DNA from: Diphasiastrum complanatum
Lineage: Eukaryota; Streptophyta; Lycopodiopsida; Lycopodiales; Lycopodiaceae
NCBI GenBank assembly: GCA_029204225.1
Contig: CM055100.1
Span: forward strand, 14,636,538-14,700,537
DNA: 64,000 nt
Reading direction: 5' to 3'
The notes under the pieces were generated by a model. The model made no database searches, had not been told where the DNA came from, and saw only the letters and a program-made list of their open reading frames with translations. Below are positions 35,460 to 46,573 of the stretch, in pieces. The first letter of the stretch is position 1; every line of letters begins with the position of its first letter. Made by a program: the position numbers and the translations under genes.

Positions 35460-36852
35460 GGTCTAAGGCTGGCCAGAATAGGTGCCTTCTAGTCTTAGTT
35501 AGGCCCAAACCATTTTTGCCTTGCAAAATTGAACTGGTACTTCTATGTGAAGTTTTGTTGATGAAGAATTGCATTTCATGCACTTCGGGTCCAATCTCCA
35601 TTTCAAAATGAAAATTTTTAAAAAAGTTGAAGGCCCAATGGCCCTTCAAATCCCTTCAACCTTTCATGGGTCCCTTCACTTGCCATCTAATGGCTTACCC
35701 ACATCGAATGGCTCACATTGGTCTTCAATTGCCCGATCATGACCATCGATCCTTTTCAGACCTCATCTGATGATGCCTATGCCATCTACGCACCTAATGC
35801 CTTTCCTGCAGCCAATGTTCACTTCAGCACGCTATGGCCTCGCGTGAGTGACGGCCCATGGCCCTCCTCCCTTCTTCTTCACCTTTTCTCTTCTTGAAAG
35901 CTGTAAGAAATAAGCTATGGAGAGCACTTGAAAATGTGCTTCATTTTTCACAAATATCAACTCCTCTGTTCCACAGCCATCAACGACCCTTTGGATATGC
36001 ACTAGGGTGACCTACTGTGTAACTTTACAATAGCCTCAAATGTGCTCTACATGGAAAGATTTATCTCTTCCCTACTAGAAACCCTAGTCCTTAAAAAAAT
36101 GGTTGTCTCAAAGAGTTGACTATTGCACATCCAAATTTCCATGGCTACCCATGACCATCTAGCCTCTGTTCAATCATGCTTGTGCGCCAATCCTTAGCCA
36201 CTGACAGCTCCAAAACTGGTTATGTGTGGAGAAAGATCCACCATTTTTCACTTCCAAACCCTAGCTACCTTATCTCTTCCATAGCTGAGAAGATGGACAA
36301 TTGCTCCTTCTGTGCTTCATGGTTGACTCTACTCTTTTGAGATAAGCTTGGCCACAGTAGAACGATGTTGGGTAGCATTTTATAGTGCCCAATTCTATTA
36401 AAAATGGAGAAAGATCCATGACTTTATGTTTTTCCAAAAAATAGGCCACCATAGCTAGTTCCCCGACCTACTTCTTTCTCCTCACACTATAAATGGATTT
36501 CAAAATCCACTCAACCCTGAGTTACACTACCTTGCAGCCCGTTCTGATTCATTCCGCTCCCCAATTGACGGAGTACTCATAGAAATCCGACCAACTTCAT
36601 GTCATACCCACATACAACCATTTTTTTTTTTGGAGCAATTTTGCGTGAATTCACCCCGCAATTGACGTATGACGATCGTTCTAATCTTCCCTGAAGCTTT
36701 GATTGAAGGAACTTTAATGTCTCCTGCCATCCGGACTGCTGATACCCTTTGTATGGAGTCATCTCTCCTGAGACGCCCTGAGTGCTATTTCTCCTGGTGA
36801 AAGATGCTATCCCAAAGCTCCACCGGATCGTGCATACTTGCAATACCCTAAC
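35460..36852 (-). repeat. family H noncoding leader, copy 2
   Basis: On the minus strand the same order as copy 1 appears: the GAAATAGCACTCA(G)GGCGTCTCAGGAG-like block, the ACTAGGGTTTC block near 36080, and the ATGCAATTCTTCAT block near 35570 that aligns with 33470. It converges on copy 1, giving a head-to-head inverted pair. No protein-coding capacity is seen. Confidence 0.65.
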
Positions 36853-36864
36853 GCTCTAATACCA
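36853..36864 (-). other. primer-binding site, family H copy 2
   Basis: The minus strand reads TGGTATTAGAGC, one change from the Met-tRNA primer site, just after the LTR end. Confidence 0.75.
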
Positions 36865-36867
36865 AGT

Positions 36868-37330
36868 TGAAATTTTGATAGAATCTAGTGCAGTATGCAG
36901 ATCACATCACACAATCACCATAGATACTCCTCACAAGCTCTCAAAGATGGCTCAGCAAAAGTTAATAGATTACAAAGAAACATTGTACATATAGAGTATT
37001 CACAAACTGCATGAAAAGGCAGGTGTCCTTAAATTGGCCTACCACCAAACTAAGGTCGGCCGGGCCCAACATGGCCAAATTCAATCGACAAACTCAGGAC
37101 ATGCCCCTGAGTATAGAAAGTACTATATATAACTCTATACAAGCTAATTTTTCCAATGTGTGGCTACTCGGCAAACCCAAGTAGCCGGCTACGGGATCAA
37201 TGCCTGATCAATAGATCCTAACGGGTCACATCTCGATCAACACCATATGTCTCTAATAACTATATTATGTATGTTACAATGATCATTATGTATATAAAGC
37301 TTGTAATAATGTAGATGTAAGTACATCAAG
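36868..37330 (-). repeat. family H LTR, copy 2
   Basis: This matches copy 1 throughout, including GTGACCCGTTAGGAT and the block ending ATTTCAACTTGGTAT. The LTR end at 36868 (TGAAAT on the + strand) is sharp. The far edge near 37330 is set by where similarity with copy 1 fades. Confidence 0.75.
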
Positions 37331-37619
37331 ATCATGGCGGCTGCTGTCATTGTCCAAGTGGTTGCACAATATAGGAAGTGGGCGTGAGGAGCCTTCGACT
37401 ATCCAAAGTCGAGTATGTGAGGTCGATGAAGTCGACCAATCTTGATGGTCTCTGTTAAGTCGACAAGTCGAACTCCCTCAACAAGTTGGTTGACACTCTA
37501 ATGTCTTGTCTGATAATGGAATATTTCTATAGATTGTGTGACAATGCATGTAAAATTGCAGCAATGTGATTGGAACTAGATTAACATGGGATTTAGAAGA
37601 GTAGAGGAATAAATCCAAC
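37331..37619. other. short unassigned stretch
   Basis: Repeated GTCGA words (AAGTCGAGTATG, GAAGTCGACC, TAAGTCGACAAGTCGA) occur between 37397 and 37470, but nothing else stands out. Confidence 0.35.
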
Positions 37620-38540
37620 AGGCCAAAGAAAGCTCTTCATGCTATAAAGATGAATGTGACAAAACTTCTCAAGGAAATTGGTAAGTGCACTACATCTAGT
37701 GAGGATTGGGAAGCTTTAAAGAAGCTTTATGAGGCCAAGTCTACATCAAGGGTACTAACACTTAGGAGACAAATCTTTCGAAGTTTACAAAAGATGAAAG
37801 TGCTCATGCTTTTGTTTTGAGTATTAAGGCATTCAATGATGAGTTAGCATGTATTGATGAAATGATTAAGGAGGTAGAACTTGTTCAAGTAGTTCTTTAT
37901 GGCTTCTTGAATGATATGCTAATCTTGTTCAAAGTTTTTCTATTCAAAAGACTTTGCCAAGTATGGAGGACTTGCAAAAAATCTTGGTGAATGCGGAGTA
38001 TAGGCTTCTATCAAGAGGAAGATCAACTTCTATATCTCAAGTTGGAGAGGAGGAGGCTATGTCCTCAAAGGGCAAGTTCAAGGGCAAAGGCAAAGGCAAG
38101 TGGTCTAAAGGGCAAGATGAAGGTGAGGCTTCTATTTTTGTTGGCAAGAGGAAAGATAGATCTAAGCTAAAATGTTTCTATTGTGAAATCAAAGGACATT
38201 TTGCTAGTGAGTGCTTTAAGAAAAAGAGAGATCAAGGTGATAAGCAAGGAAATCTAACTCTTGATGAAAATGGTGTTGGTGATCAAAACTAAAATGATGA
38301 TGCTTTGATGCATGCTTGATCAAGAAGAAGGATATTGTGATTGCAAAACGAATAGGCAAGGTAAATTGTTCAAACTTCATGCTTGTGTTGTTGCTAACCA
38401 AGTTGGATGTATGGAAAAGAGGCAATTGTCAATGCAAGAGGTACACACAAGAGAATGGGACATCTCAACTTCAAGTCATTGGAGGTAATGGCAAGGAGGC
38501 AGGTTGTGGATTTCTTGGCCTTTGCTCAATCTTTCATTGA
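37620..38540 (+). pseudogene. copia family B gag and pre-integrase remnant
   Basis: After a frame-broken gag (EDWEALKKLYEAKSTSRVL near 37700) an open part (37954-38292) carries a basic GKFKGKGKGK stretch and a perfect CCHC knuckle (CFYCEIKGHFASEC). The protease is missing. Near 38440 the HKRMGHLNFKSLEVMARR block of the GAG-pre-integrase appears in another frame. Sequence then meets family H copy 3 near 38550. The + strand RT fragment at 39405 is probably the same element's continuation. Confidence 0.75.
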
Positions 38541-38559
38541 GCTTACTCTTGCAGCTCTC

Positions 38560-39059
38560 TGTCAGTCTGAGGTTGCCCTACCTCAAGCATTTCGATGCAA
38601 TTTTTGGCATGTTAATTGGTGCGGTATTGCTCCAAAATAGCCTGATTTTCTGAGAAATCCACCAACACCCCACGAAATAGGAAATTTTTTAAATTTTCTT
38701 AGTTTTCCACCCAATCACACCCTATAAACTGCCCTGGCTATGTAACACTGTTTTTTACAACTCTCTTGCGAATCCAATTGCTTCAACCGGCTGCCTACAC
38801 AGTCAATTACTTAGGCAATGATTTTTCCGAAATCACCGAAACTGCAAGTTTTTTCGTGTTCTCCCCGGGATCCACCTACGATGATCGTTCTGATCTTCCT
38901 CGAAGCTCCGATTGAAGGAACTTTGTTTTCTCCTGCCATCCGGACAGCCGATACCCTGTATAGATTCCTCTCTCCTGAGATGCTTTGAGTGCTATTTCTC
39001 TTGGTGAAAGACGTTATCCCATAGCTCCACCGGATTGTGCATACCTGCAACACCTTGAC
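38560..39059 (-). repeat. family H leader, copy 3
   Basis: The reverse complement of 32427-32900 with good similarity, including the MAGENKVPSI-encoding block near 38935 and the GCACCAATT block near 38625. It is truncated relative to copies 1 and 2. Confidence 0.7.
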
Positions 39060-39404
39060 GCTCTGATACCAAGTTGAAATTCCGATAGAATCTAGTGCAG
39101 TATGCAGATCACATCACACAATCATCGTAGCCACTCCTCACAAGCTCTCAAAGATGGCACAGCAAAAGTTAAGTCTATTATGAAGAAACACTATACAACA
39201 TGTGTCACTAAACTGGCCTACCACCTGCCAAACTAGAGTTAGGCCCAATATGGCCACATATAATGACAAACCCAGGACATGCCCCTGAGTATAGCATAAT
39301 GAACTCAAAATTACTGTACAGCCTAATTTCTTCCTACGTGTGGCTACCCGGCTAACCCAAGTAGCCATCTACAGGATCAGTGCCCGATCAATATATCCTA
39401 ATGG
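39060..39404 (-). repeat. family H LTR and primer site, copy 3
   Basis: The primer site (TGGTATCAGAGC on the minus strand) is at 39060-39071. The LTR starts at 39075 and runs to 39404, where it stops inside the GATCGGGCAC...TAGGAT block. Its distal ~130 bp is missing and copia RT sequence begins at once, so the LTR was truncated by the junction. Confidence 0.75.
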
Positions 39405-39774
39405 ATCTTGAGTATCAAGCTCTAATGAAGAACAACACATCGAGATTAGTGAAGCTTCCTCAGGACAAGAAGGCAATAGGATGCAAGTGGATCTACAAGG
39501 TGAAGACTAATAGAGATGGATCAATCAACAAATACAAGGCAAGGTTGGTGGCAAAAGGATATGCTCAAGAGTCCGGGTATAGATTATGATGAGACCTTTG
39601 CACCCGTGGCAAAAATGATAAGCAGTTGAGTCATTATCTCTCTTGCAACTCTTTATGGTTGGGATATATGGCAATTGGATATCACTAATGCATTCTTGAA
39701 TGGAGATCTTGAAGAGGAAGTCTACATAGAACAACCCGAGGGCTACATTTCACATGGCAAGTCTAATCATGTGT
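39405..39774 (+). pseudogene. copia family B RT N-terminal fragment
   Basis: The frame reads MKNNTSRLVKLPQDKKAIGC and KWIYKVKTNRDGSINKYKAR, then LVAKGYAQE. A frameshift near 39585 leads to DYDETFAPVAKM and LDITNAFLNGDLEEEVYIEQ. It ends at NHVY (39774), before the catalytic motif, where another element's LTR begins. It is broken and truncated. Confidence 0.8.
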
Positions 39775-40336
39775 ATTTTTTTTAAAAGAGTTTGTATTCC
39801 AGAAGGAAAAATCACTCTAATTGTATCAGAAAAGATGTCGGAATAAATGCTGGTATATTGTTCTTAATAGAATTGCAAATTCTGATGGTCATTCCGACCT
39901 ACTAGGAACTAGATGATTCCAAAAAAAATTTACACAAGAAGAAAGAGTATCCATAATTTCAGGCTTTCTAAGAACAAAGCTCAAAAGAGATGAATTCTCC
40001 ATATAAAATGAGAATATAAAGATACTTTCTCCATGCTGGTAGTTCTATTTTTTGTTATTAAAATGTCATTTGGCCAATTGCCCTAAACTTGCCCTAAATG
40101 GTAACTTTTTGGTACTTCATCAAAAAACCTAGAAATTCTAGTCTAGATGCAATGTATGAACTCAAGCTAATTAGAATGGGTCCCAATTCAACCTCATCCA
40201 TTGATCCACTTGCCAAAAATAGTACAAACACTATTTAGGCCTTCATTGACAAATATAAATCTATCTCTAAGTTGAAATTTCATGTGGGCCTCAAAATTGC
40301 CAAAATAGATCAACTAAACTAGTTGAATTTTTCACA
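39775..40336 (-). repeat. LTR of copia family F (approximate)
   Basis: On the minus strand it starts TGTGAAAAATTCAAC just after the purine tract GAAGAGGGAG. The other edge, near 39775, is inferred from the abrupt end of the RT fragment and a possible TGTATTTTTT start on the + strand. The start resembles the family B LTR (TGTGAAGAATTGCC at 55192). Confidence 0.55.
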
Positions 40337-40740
40337 CTCCCTCTTCAGTTAGTTTAGCATAGATTTAGATAGAACTCCAAGAGATGTTCTTTGCTTCATA
40401 AAAAAGAATTTTTTCAATGCTTTAGTGAAGAAATCAGCCACACTCCCTTGACGAGACATGTTGAACCTCCACCTCCCTTGCCATGACTTGTTCTCTCACA
40501 AAATGATAAGCTACTTCAATATGCTTGCTCCTTGCATGAAAAATAGGATTGCTTGCCAATATTTCGGCTGACAGGTTATCACAAAAGATGATTGGACTAT
40601 CTGAAAAGTCCAGCAAGTGAAAATCCATTACCATCCTTTTTATCCAAAACATCTCCTTTGTGCATGAAGTCAAGGCTTTGTACTCGGTCTCACTAGAAAA
40701 TAATCAGATTGTTGCTTGTTTCTTCGACATCCGTGAGATA
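40337..40740 (-). pseudogene. copia family F RNase H C-terminal fragment
   Basis: The minus strand reads SCTKEMFWIKRMVMDF, then DSPIIFCDNLSAEILASNP and HARSKHIEVAYHFVREQV, the closing half of copia RNase H. In-frame stops follow before the polypurine tract. It is cut upstream at about 40740. Confidence 0.8.
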
Positions 40741-41017
40741 GCTCATGTCGTGCTATACCAATCTAGATTTGCTAGTTATGTGTAGTATTTATGTCGTTCC
40801 CCAAGGAGATTGCACTTAAAAGTTGTTAAATTGGTACAGTCCTGACTTATTTTGAATGAAATGGAGTCGGATGTTAATCTACTTGTCAACAGACATTTTA
40901 TAAGTAACCAGTATTACTTGTATTTGTGATGTGTGTTGATAAATGAATTCCAAACAACAATCTTCTTCAAACTAAATGAAAAGCGTTCTGCAAATGAAAA
41001 GTTGAGAATATAGTTTA
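40741..41017. other. unassigned junction sequence
   Basis: Nothing recognisable. It separates family F RNase H from the family A LTR and may include the distal part of that LTR. Confidence 0.3.
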
Positions 41018-41251
41018 AAACCCGACCGAATCAATCACCACAGCACAACGTTAAGTGCAACAAGACAAGACAACAAAATTGCTCTCCACCAAATGTATAT
41101 TCACACACTAATTTGCAAGTACAAAGATAAAATTGCTTAAGAGCACTCAAAGGGCTCGTAAAAGAAAGACGGCTCGATAATTTTAGAACTGGGCACACGT
41201 TGTACTATCAAAATTAGAAAGCATTTTATAAGTCGATCATTGCTATTTTAA
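41018..41251 (-). repeat. LTR of copia family A, third copy
   Basis: The reverse complement of the LTR at 7392, starting TTAAAATAGCAATG at 41251 after the purine tract GAGGGAGAGAG. It has more substitutions than the other two copies, so it is older or diverged. Confidence 0.75.
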
Positions 41252-41344
41252 CTCTCTCCCTCAATGATCAACGTCTCTCTTTGCTCTAAGGTTTATTCTA
41301 TTCATGGAACATACCTCCATGATAGTATCATAAGTAAAACCTTT

Positions 41345-44300
41345 TTACATAACCAAATCTAAGCCAAGTTTAGCTCTAAAAGTTTCAAACTTCTCTTTAC
41401 TTAAAGCTTTCGTAAATATATCAGCAACTTGCAACATCATATAACAGTGTGTAATATTTATATCTTCAGATTGTATCTTTTCACGTACAAAGTGATATTT
41501 CACTTAAATATGTATTGTTCTTGCGTGAAAGGCATGATTGTTAGCCAATTGTATCCCACTTTGGCTATCAATGTATAATGCTATTGTGACATAGCTTGAC
41601 CCTTTATGCCTAAGATATACATTACAGTCTGTAGAGCAAGAAGTAAAATTGTGCTGCAACAAGAAGTGATTAATTATGTCATACCAGGCCCTGGGAGCGT
41701 GCTTAAGACCATATAAAGCCTTAGGCAATTTACATACCAGATGCTCCTTGTCTTGAACGACGTAACCTTCTGGTTGATAGATGAATATCTCTTCTTGTAT
41801 ATATCCATGTAGGAATGTCGTCTGGACCTCCATCTGGTGAATGTCCATACATTCTACAGCAGCTGTAGCCAGTAAGGTATGAATAGACTGATGCTTTACC
41901 ACTGGACTAAAGGTCTCAGTGTAGATATACTTGTTCAAAGACTTTAACCACCAGTCTAGCTTTCCATTTGGATATGGATCCATTTGGTTTAAGCTTCAGC
42001 TTAAAGATCCACTTGGAGTCAATTGGTTTTACACCAGTAGGAGGATTGACAAGACTCCATGTCTTGTTCTTCATTAGAGACTGATACGCAGCATCCATGA
42101 CAGCCTTTTAATTGTCTGCATCGGGCATTGACAGAGCTTTTGCAACTGTGGCAGGTTCATCGTGATTGATGAACGCATGAGGGACAAAATGATCAAGTTG
42201 CTATCGTTGTCTTGCAGACCTTCGAGATGCAGGTGCTTGAGTGGATGATTCTCCTTGGTGAATGACTAGGATCGTAGCATCTTGTGGCTAAACAATCGTG
42301 GGTCTGGGCCCATCGATGGTAAGTGGAGCTATTGGGACAAACTCCTTTGTCTGAACAGTCGTAGGTTGTTGCCTTACAATGGATGTTGGACCTGTTGTGG
42401 CACACTCTTGTATCGGTTGCTTCTGCTTGAAATCGTGATACTTGTCTTCAAGAAAGACAACATCACGGCTGACTGAGATCTGACCTCTATCAACATCATA
42501 GATGCGATATGCTTTATGCAATGTTGAGTAGCCGATAAAGATGTTCTTACAGCTTACTGGGTCCAGCTTCTTCCTCAGATCAGATGGAACTTGTGCATAG
42601 CAGAGACATCCAAAGACACGTAGATGTTTCAATCTTGGTTTGTAGCCGTAGTAGGCTTCAAATGGTGTCTTGAAGTCAACTGCTTTTGTGCTAGAGTAGT
42701 TTTGCAAATAGCATGCCGTAGAAATTGCTTATGCCCAGAATGTTTGAGGTAAATGGGCATTGGAAGTCATGGATCGTGCAACTTCCAACAATGTGCGGTT
42801 CTTGCGTTCAGCTACTCCATTTTGTTGAGGAGTGTAGCTTGTAGTAAACTGATGGTGCATGCCACATGACGACAGATAGTCCTTCATTTCATTTGATAGG
42901 TACTCTCCTCTTAAATCAGACCGTAGGGACCAGTCTGATTCTCAGCATATTGCTTGAATTTTTTGAAGCAATTGAATGCTTCTGACTTGTTCTTAATGAA
43001 CATTACACTAGTAAAATGGGAGTAGTCATCAATGAAGGTAATAAAATATAGAGCCTTATCCAAGGAAGGTACGCTCATAGGACCACATAAGTCACTGTGT
43101 ATCAATGACAAAATGGACTTGGCTCTTTTGGCCTATCCTCTTGGAAATCTGGTTCTAGGTTGTTTGCTTAGTAAGCAACTTTCACAAATAGATTGATTAG
43201 TTGTAGTAACAGCATTTATATTCATGTCCTTGACCATTTTGTTATGATGCATATACAAGATTGAACGTATGTTTAGATGTCCTAATCTCTGATGCCATAA
43301 ATTAGCATCTGAACAACTCACAGAAAGTGCAACATCGTGACTTAGTATGTACAAGTTTCCTTCTTTGTAAGCAGAGAGGATTTTCTTTGAATTCTCATCT
43401 AAAACAGTACATCGCCTAGTAGTAAACAAAGCTCTATAGCCTTGATCAGTGATCTTGCTAATAAACAGTAAGTTCTTTGTTAATTTGGGTACATAAAGTA
43501 CAACATTAGGCTGCCTAGTGATGTCATCAAAGAATTGTAGTCAAATAGAGCCTTGGCCTTCGACTTGAAGTGAACTGGAGTCACCAAAGAAGATGTACTT
43601 TGATTCTGTAGCTGTGAGTGTAGAGAAGTGATCTTTACATGGCGTCATGTGCTGAGAGGCACCTGAATCGAGATACCATTGATGGGCATCTTTACTGGGT
43701 TGATCTTGTACCATCAGCGCTCTCTCATCTTCTTGCAAATCTCTGACTGTGTCAAAGTTGCCTTGTTGTTATTGCTACATCTTCTTTCTGGCTTCATTAT
43801 GCTTGAGGACGCGATAGTCCTTGATATCATGGTTGGTTCTTTTGCAATACCTGCAAAATAGCTTGGTCTTGGATGATGATTGGTTGTGCTGTTGTTGTTG
43901 TGGTTACGTAGCTGCTGGCTGTTCTGCCTTTGTCTTCTTGTCCTTGAAGACTTTCTTCTTCTTGGATTGCTGCTTGGTTGAGTAGAGGGTCATGGATTTG
44001 GTACTCGTTCACGTGGACAAGCTTTTCCTCCTTACTTCTTCCTGCAACAAACTTGCTGTCAGTTTTTGTAGAGGCAGCGCAGGAGTGTTGCTAAGAAGCA
44101 ACACTAAATTGTCATAGGAGGATGGAAGACTGGCAAGAAGGATGTCTCATGCTTCTTTGGAGGTGGTGTTGTTTGACACGTGAGCAAACTGACTGTCTTT
44201 CAGATTCAAGGATACAATGGCAAGTACTTTGCCATCCTTTGCTTCCCATGCTGGAAGCAATCCAGGTTCTACCAGCTTGGGTATTGAGTCATTTATGTAC

Positions 44301-44410
44301 CCCTACAGCTCTTTTTCGATCAGGATCATCCTCATCTTGAACTTCCACATGTGGAAGTCATCTCCATTGAATTTGTTGATCAAGCGGATCTCTGAGGTTG
44401 AACCTTCCAT
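41345..44410 (-). pseudogene. recombinant copia element: family D gag-RT joined to family A RNase H end
   Basis: Reading the minus strand: gag starts MEGSTSEIRLINKFNGDDFH near 44410, followed by a degenerate knuckle near 43850. Next come protease (WYLDSGASQHMT, 43660), GAG-pre-integrase (LWHQRLGHLNIRSILYMHH, 43300), integrase (LIHSDLCGPMS, TFIDDYSHFT) and its C-terminus (HLRVFGCLCYAQVP, DVVFLEDKY), then RT (KWIFKLKLKPNGSISKWKAR, LYGLKHAPRAWY). RT ends inside the catalytic motif (ALYID) at about 41580 and is joined in frame to RNase H (SQSGIQLANN), so the second catalytic Asp and about 200 residues are missing. Several frame breaks occur. The end near 41345 and the LTR belong to family A. It is inactive. 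Confidence 0.85.
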
Positions 44411-44500
44411 AGCGATCGAGTAGCAGAGCTGAAACACAAACAAAAGAACAATTCCATAGAATTAGAATAAGTCCTAGACTCTAGTAATCCAATGAACCTT

Positions 44501-44512
44501 GCTCTGATACCA
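44501..44512 (-). other. primer-binding site of family D
   Basis: The minus strand reads TGGTATCAGAGC, a perfect Met-tRNA primer site, 2 bp from the LTR end (CCCAACA). It lies just upstream of the gag start. Confidence 0.9.
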
Positions 44513-45299
44513 CATGTTGGGAAAGTTGTGGTGTTTGTTCCGATACCTCCTGACGGAGAAAAATAAATTGTTACGACCACTAGCAAGATCGTGGATTACT
44601 TGGAAAATGGAGTTATGAGCAGTTCCTTATGTGAGAAATCAGATTATCAATGTAGGAGTCATAGACTGTCATGAAAGAGAGATTTTAAAACAATTAGGCA
44701 TCTGAGACAGCCATGCAATCGTCTATTGCTGATAACCTGATATGAAGAGAGTGTAGAATCAATTCAGGCATCAGAGACAGCCATACAAAACTCTTCTTAA
44801 TAGATCGTGTGGGAGGAGCGAGAGTTATCATTCAACAAGAATGCAATGAAGTGTAGAACAATAGCGAATCTGTATATGAAGCTGTAAATACAACGATCAG
44901 ACCACAATACAATTGCGCTGATAAGCTCGTGATCCTACAGCAGATTCAAGACAATTGCTAAGGTTCTAGAATAGTTCTCTCTCTATATATATAATCACTA
45001 ACTCTGAGGAGTCAGCTACTGATGAAAGACGTTCTCCGCTATCTGACCTCGCGTATCAAAATCCTCTCATCTATCATCTGTGTCTATCGCTCAATTACAT
45101 GTATATATACATATCAGCTGAGAAGATCTTGTACTAACTTAACCTTACAATTACAAGATTGATTAACAATTGTAAAATTGATCAATGGATCGGTTCGTTG
45201 ATGGAGTGTGAAGGCTTTCAGGTCTGATAGCGACATTCTGTGTATTTCTGATAGACTGAAAATGCAACGCCCTTTGGCCTTTTGGTTGTTGCCTTTATC

Positions 45300-45510
45300 T
45301 GAGGGTAGCCTTCGGGATTTGGAAGATACCTTTGGCATTTGGAAGACACATTCGTCATTTTGTAAGATACCTTTGGCATTTGGAAGACACCTTTGACATT
45401 TGGAAGACACCTTCTTTTGGAAGATACCTTCGGCATTTTTTGAAAGACACCTTCGGCATTTGGAAGGCACCTTTGGCATTTTTTGGAAGACACCTTCAGC
45501 ATTTGTAGGG
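45300..45510. repeat. ~20-bp minisatellite (TTTGGCATTTGGAAGACACC)
   Basis: About ten degenerate copies of a 19-22-bp unit, with AAGACACC/AAGATACC ends and CTTTGGCATTTGG starts. It lies in the inferred U3 of the family D LTR. The open frames across it are repeat artefacts. Confidence 0.9.
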
Positions 45511-45519
45511 CAAGTGTCG

Positions 45520-45750
45520 CCTGTCAGAAAACCCGTGTAAAAACACAGTGTCATGTTTTTTGCCTGTTAAACTGCATGTAAAAACGCAATGTCGCATTTT
45601 TCGCCCTAATTGTCGTCTGTCAAAAACTCTGTGAAAAAACACAATGTTGGATTTTTCGCATTTTTTGGCTGTTGAAAACTTAGTGTAAAAACACAGTGTC
45701 GAGTTTTTTTGCATTTTTCGGCTGTGGAAAAATACGAGTAAAAAACCAGA
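45520..45750. repeat. ~58-bp tandem repeat (AAAAACACAGTGTCG units)
   Basis: About four degenerate units carry GTGTAAAAACACAGTGTC followed by a TTTTTCGC stretch and a GTCTGTC- or GGCTGTT-like end. They adjoin the 20-bp array within the inferred LTR U3. Confidence 0.85.
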
Positions 45751-45853
45751 CTGTAGCAACAATTTGTGGTGGTTGCAAAGAATGTGTTTGTGGATCGTCG
45801 TTTTTGAAAGAAGAGGGATCGAGACTGTTTAAAAACAGTTCATTTTCAACAGG

Positions 45854-45930
45854 TTACATTTGAGAGAGTAAAAAAAATTTAGAGAAGGAAGGGCTGTTGG
45901 GATGAGTAGGAGTTAGATTACATTCCGACA
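45854..45930. other. spacer between family D LTR and TRIM-like element
   Basis: 77 bp of unassigned sequence. Confidence 0.3.
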
Positions 45931-46573
45931 TACTTAGAGTTGGTCGGTAGTGGAGAGCGGTCCAGTAGACAATGTGGCACGTTGTGCGCATGTCTGCGGG
46001 CCGCATGTGGGATCCCATCCCCACCGCCTAGCCACCCGCCATCATTCTTTTTTGACTCCAAAAGGGCTGGTACCAGGGGACTAGGGTACGTTGTCTACAA
46101 TGAGATTATATGTGGGTTCTGTTATAGTCTCCATTTGCTTATGGGATGAATGCACTCTCTTTTTGGTGCCTTTTTGGACACAGCCGCTTTGTGCATAGCT
46201 TGCATCCTCCAACACCCCCACTCAAGCGAGCACAGGGAGAAGGAAACCTCCACTTGCTCGTTCAGGACCAGAACACTTGCTCTGATACCTACTCAGAGTT
46301 TGTTGACAGTGGAGAGCGGTCCAATAGACGATGTGGCACATCGTGCGCGTGCCTGCGGGCCGCGTGCGGGATCCCATCCCCACCGCCTAGCCACCTGCCA
46401 TCATTTCCCTTTGACCCCAAAAGGGCTGGTACTAGGAGACTAGGGTACAATGTCTACAATGAGCTTATATGTGGGTTCTGTTATAGTCTCCATTTGCTTA
46501 TGGGACAAATGCACTCTCTTTTTGGTGCCTTTCTGAACAAAGCCGCTTTGTGCGTAGCTTGCATCCTCCAACA
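45931..46573 (-). mobile_element. 643-bp TRIM-like element
   Basis: Two direct repeats of exactly 284 bp (45931-46214 and 46290-46573) flank a 75-bp centre. On the minus strand each begins TGTTGGAGGATGC. The centre starts with GGTATCAGAGC, a Met-tRNA primer site abutting the first repeat, and ends with a GAGTGGGGG purine tract abutting the second. LTR, primer site, short noncoding centre, purine tract and LTR is the architecture of a terminal-repeat retrotransposon in miniature. No gene is encoded, so it would depend on proteins from another element. The repeats differ by scattered substitutions. The flanks do not show a matching target duplication, so it may have recombined. The open frames on the + strand are fortuitous. 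Confidence 0.85.

Larger units (their letters stand above)
44515..45853 (-). repeat. 5' LTR of copia family D
   Basis: The gag-side end is exact (TGTTGGGAAAG on the + strand at 44515). The far end is probably CATTTTCAACA at 45853, giving TGTTG..CAACA inverted ends and a 1.34-kb LTR. A TATATATATAGAG box (minus strand) lies near 44985. Upstream of it, in U3, are two minisatellites. The far edge is inferred because the matching 3' LTR has been replaced by family A sequence. Confidence 0.65.

Noticed and set aside
33465-35649. Host genes in the long open frames of the H region
   Set aside because: Frames are short, overlap on both strands, contain no known motif, and lie within repeated noncoding element sequence.
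45114-45554. Repeat-protein gene on the minus strand
   Set aside because: The repeated residues come from the 20-bp minisatellite in several frames at once.
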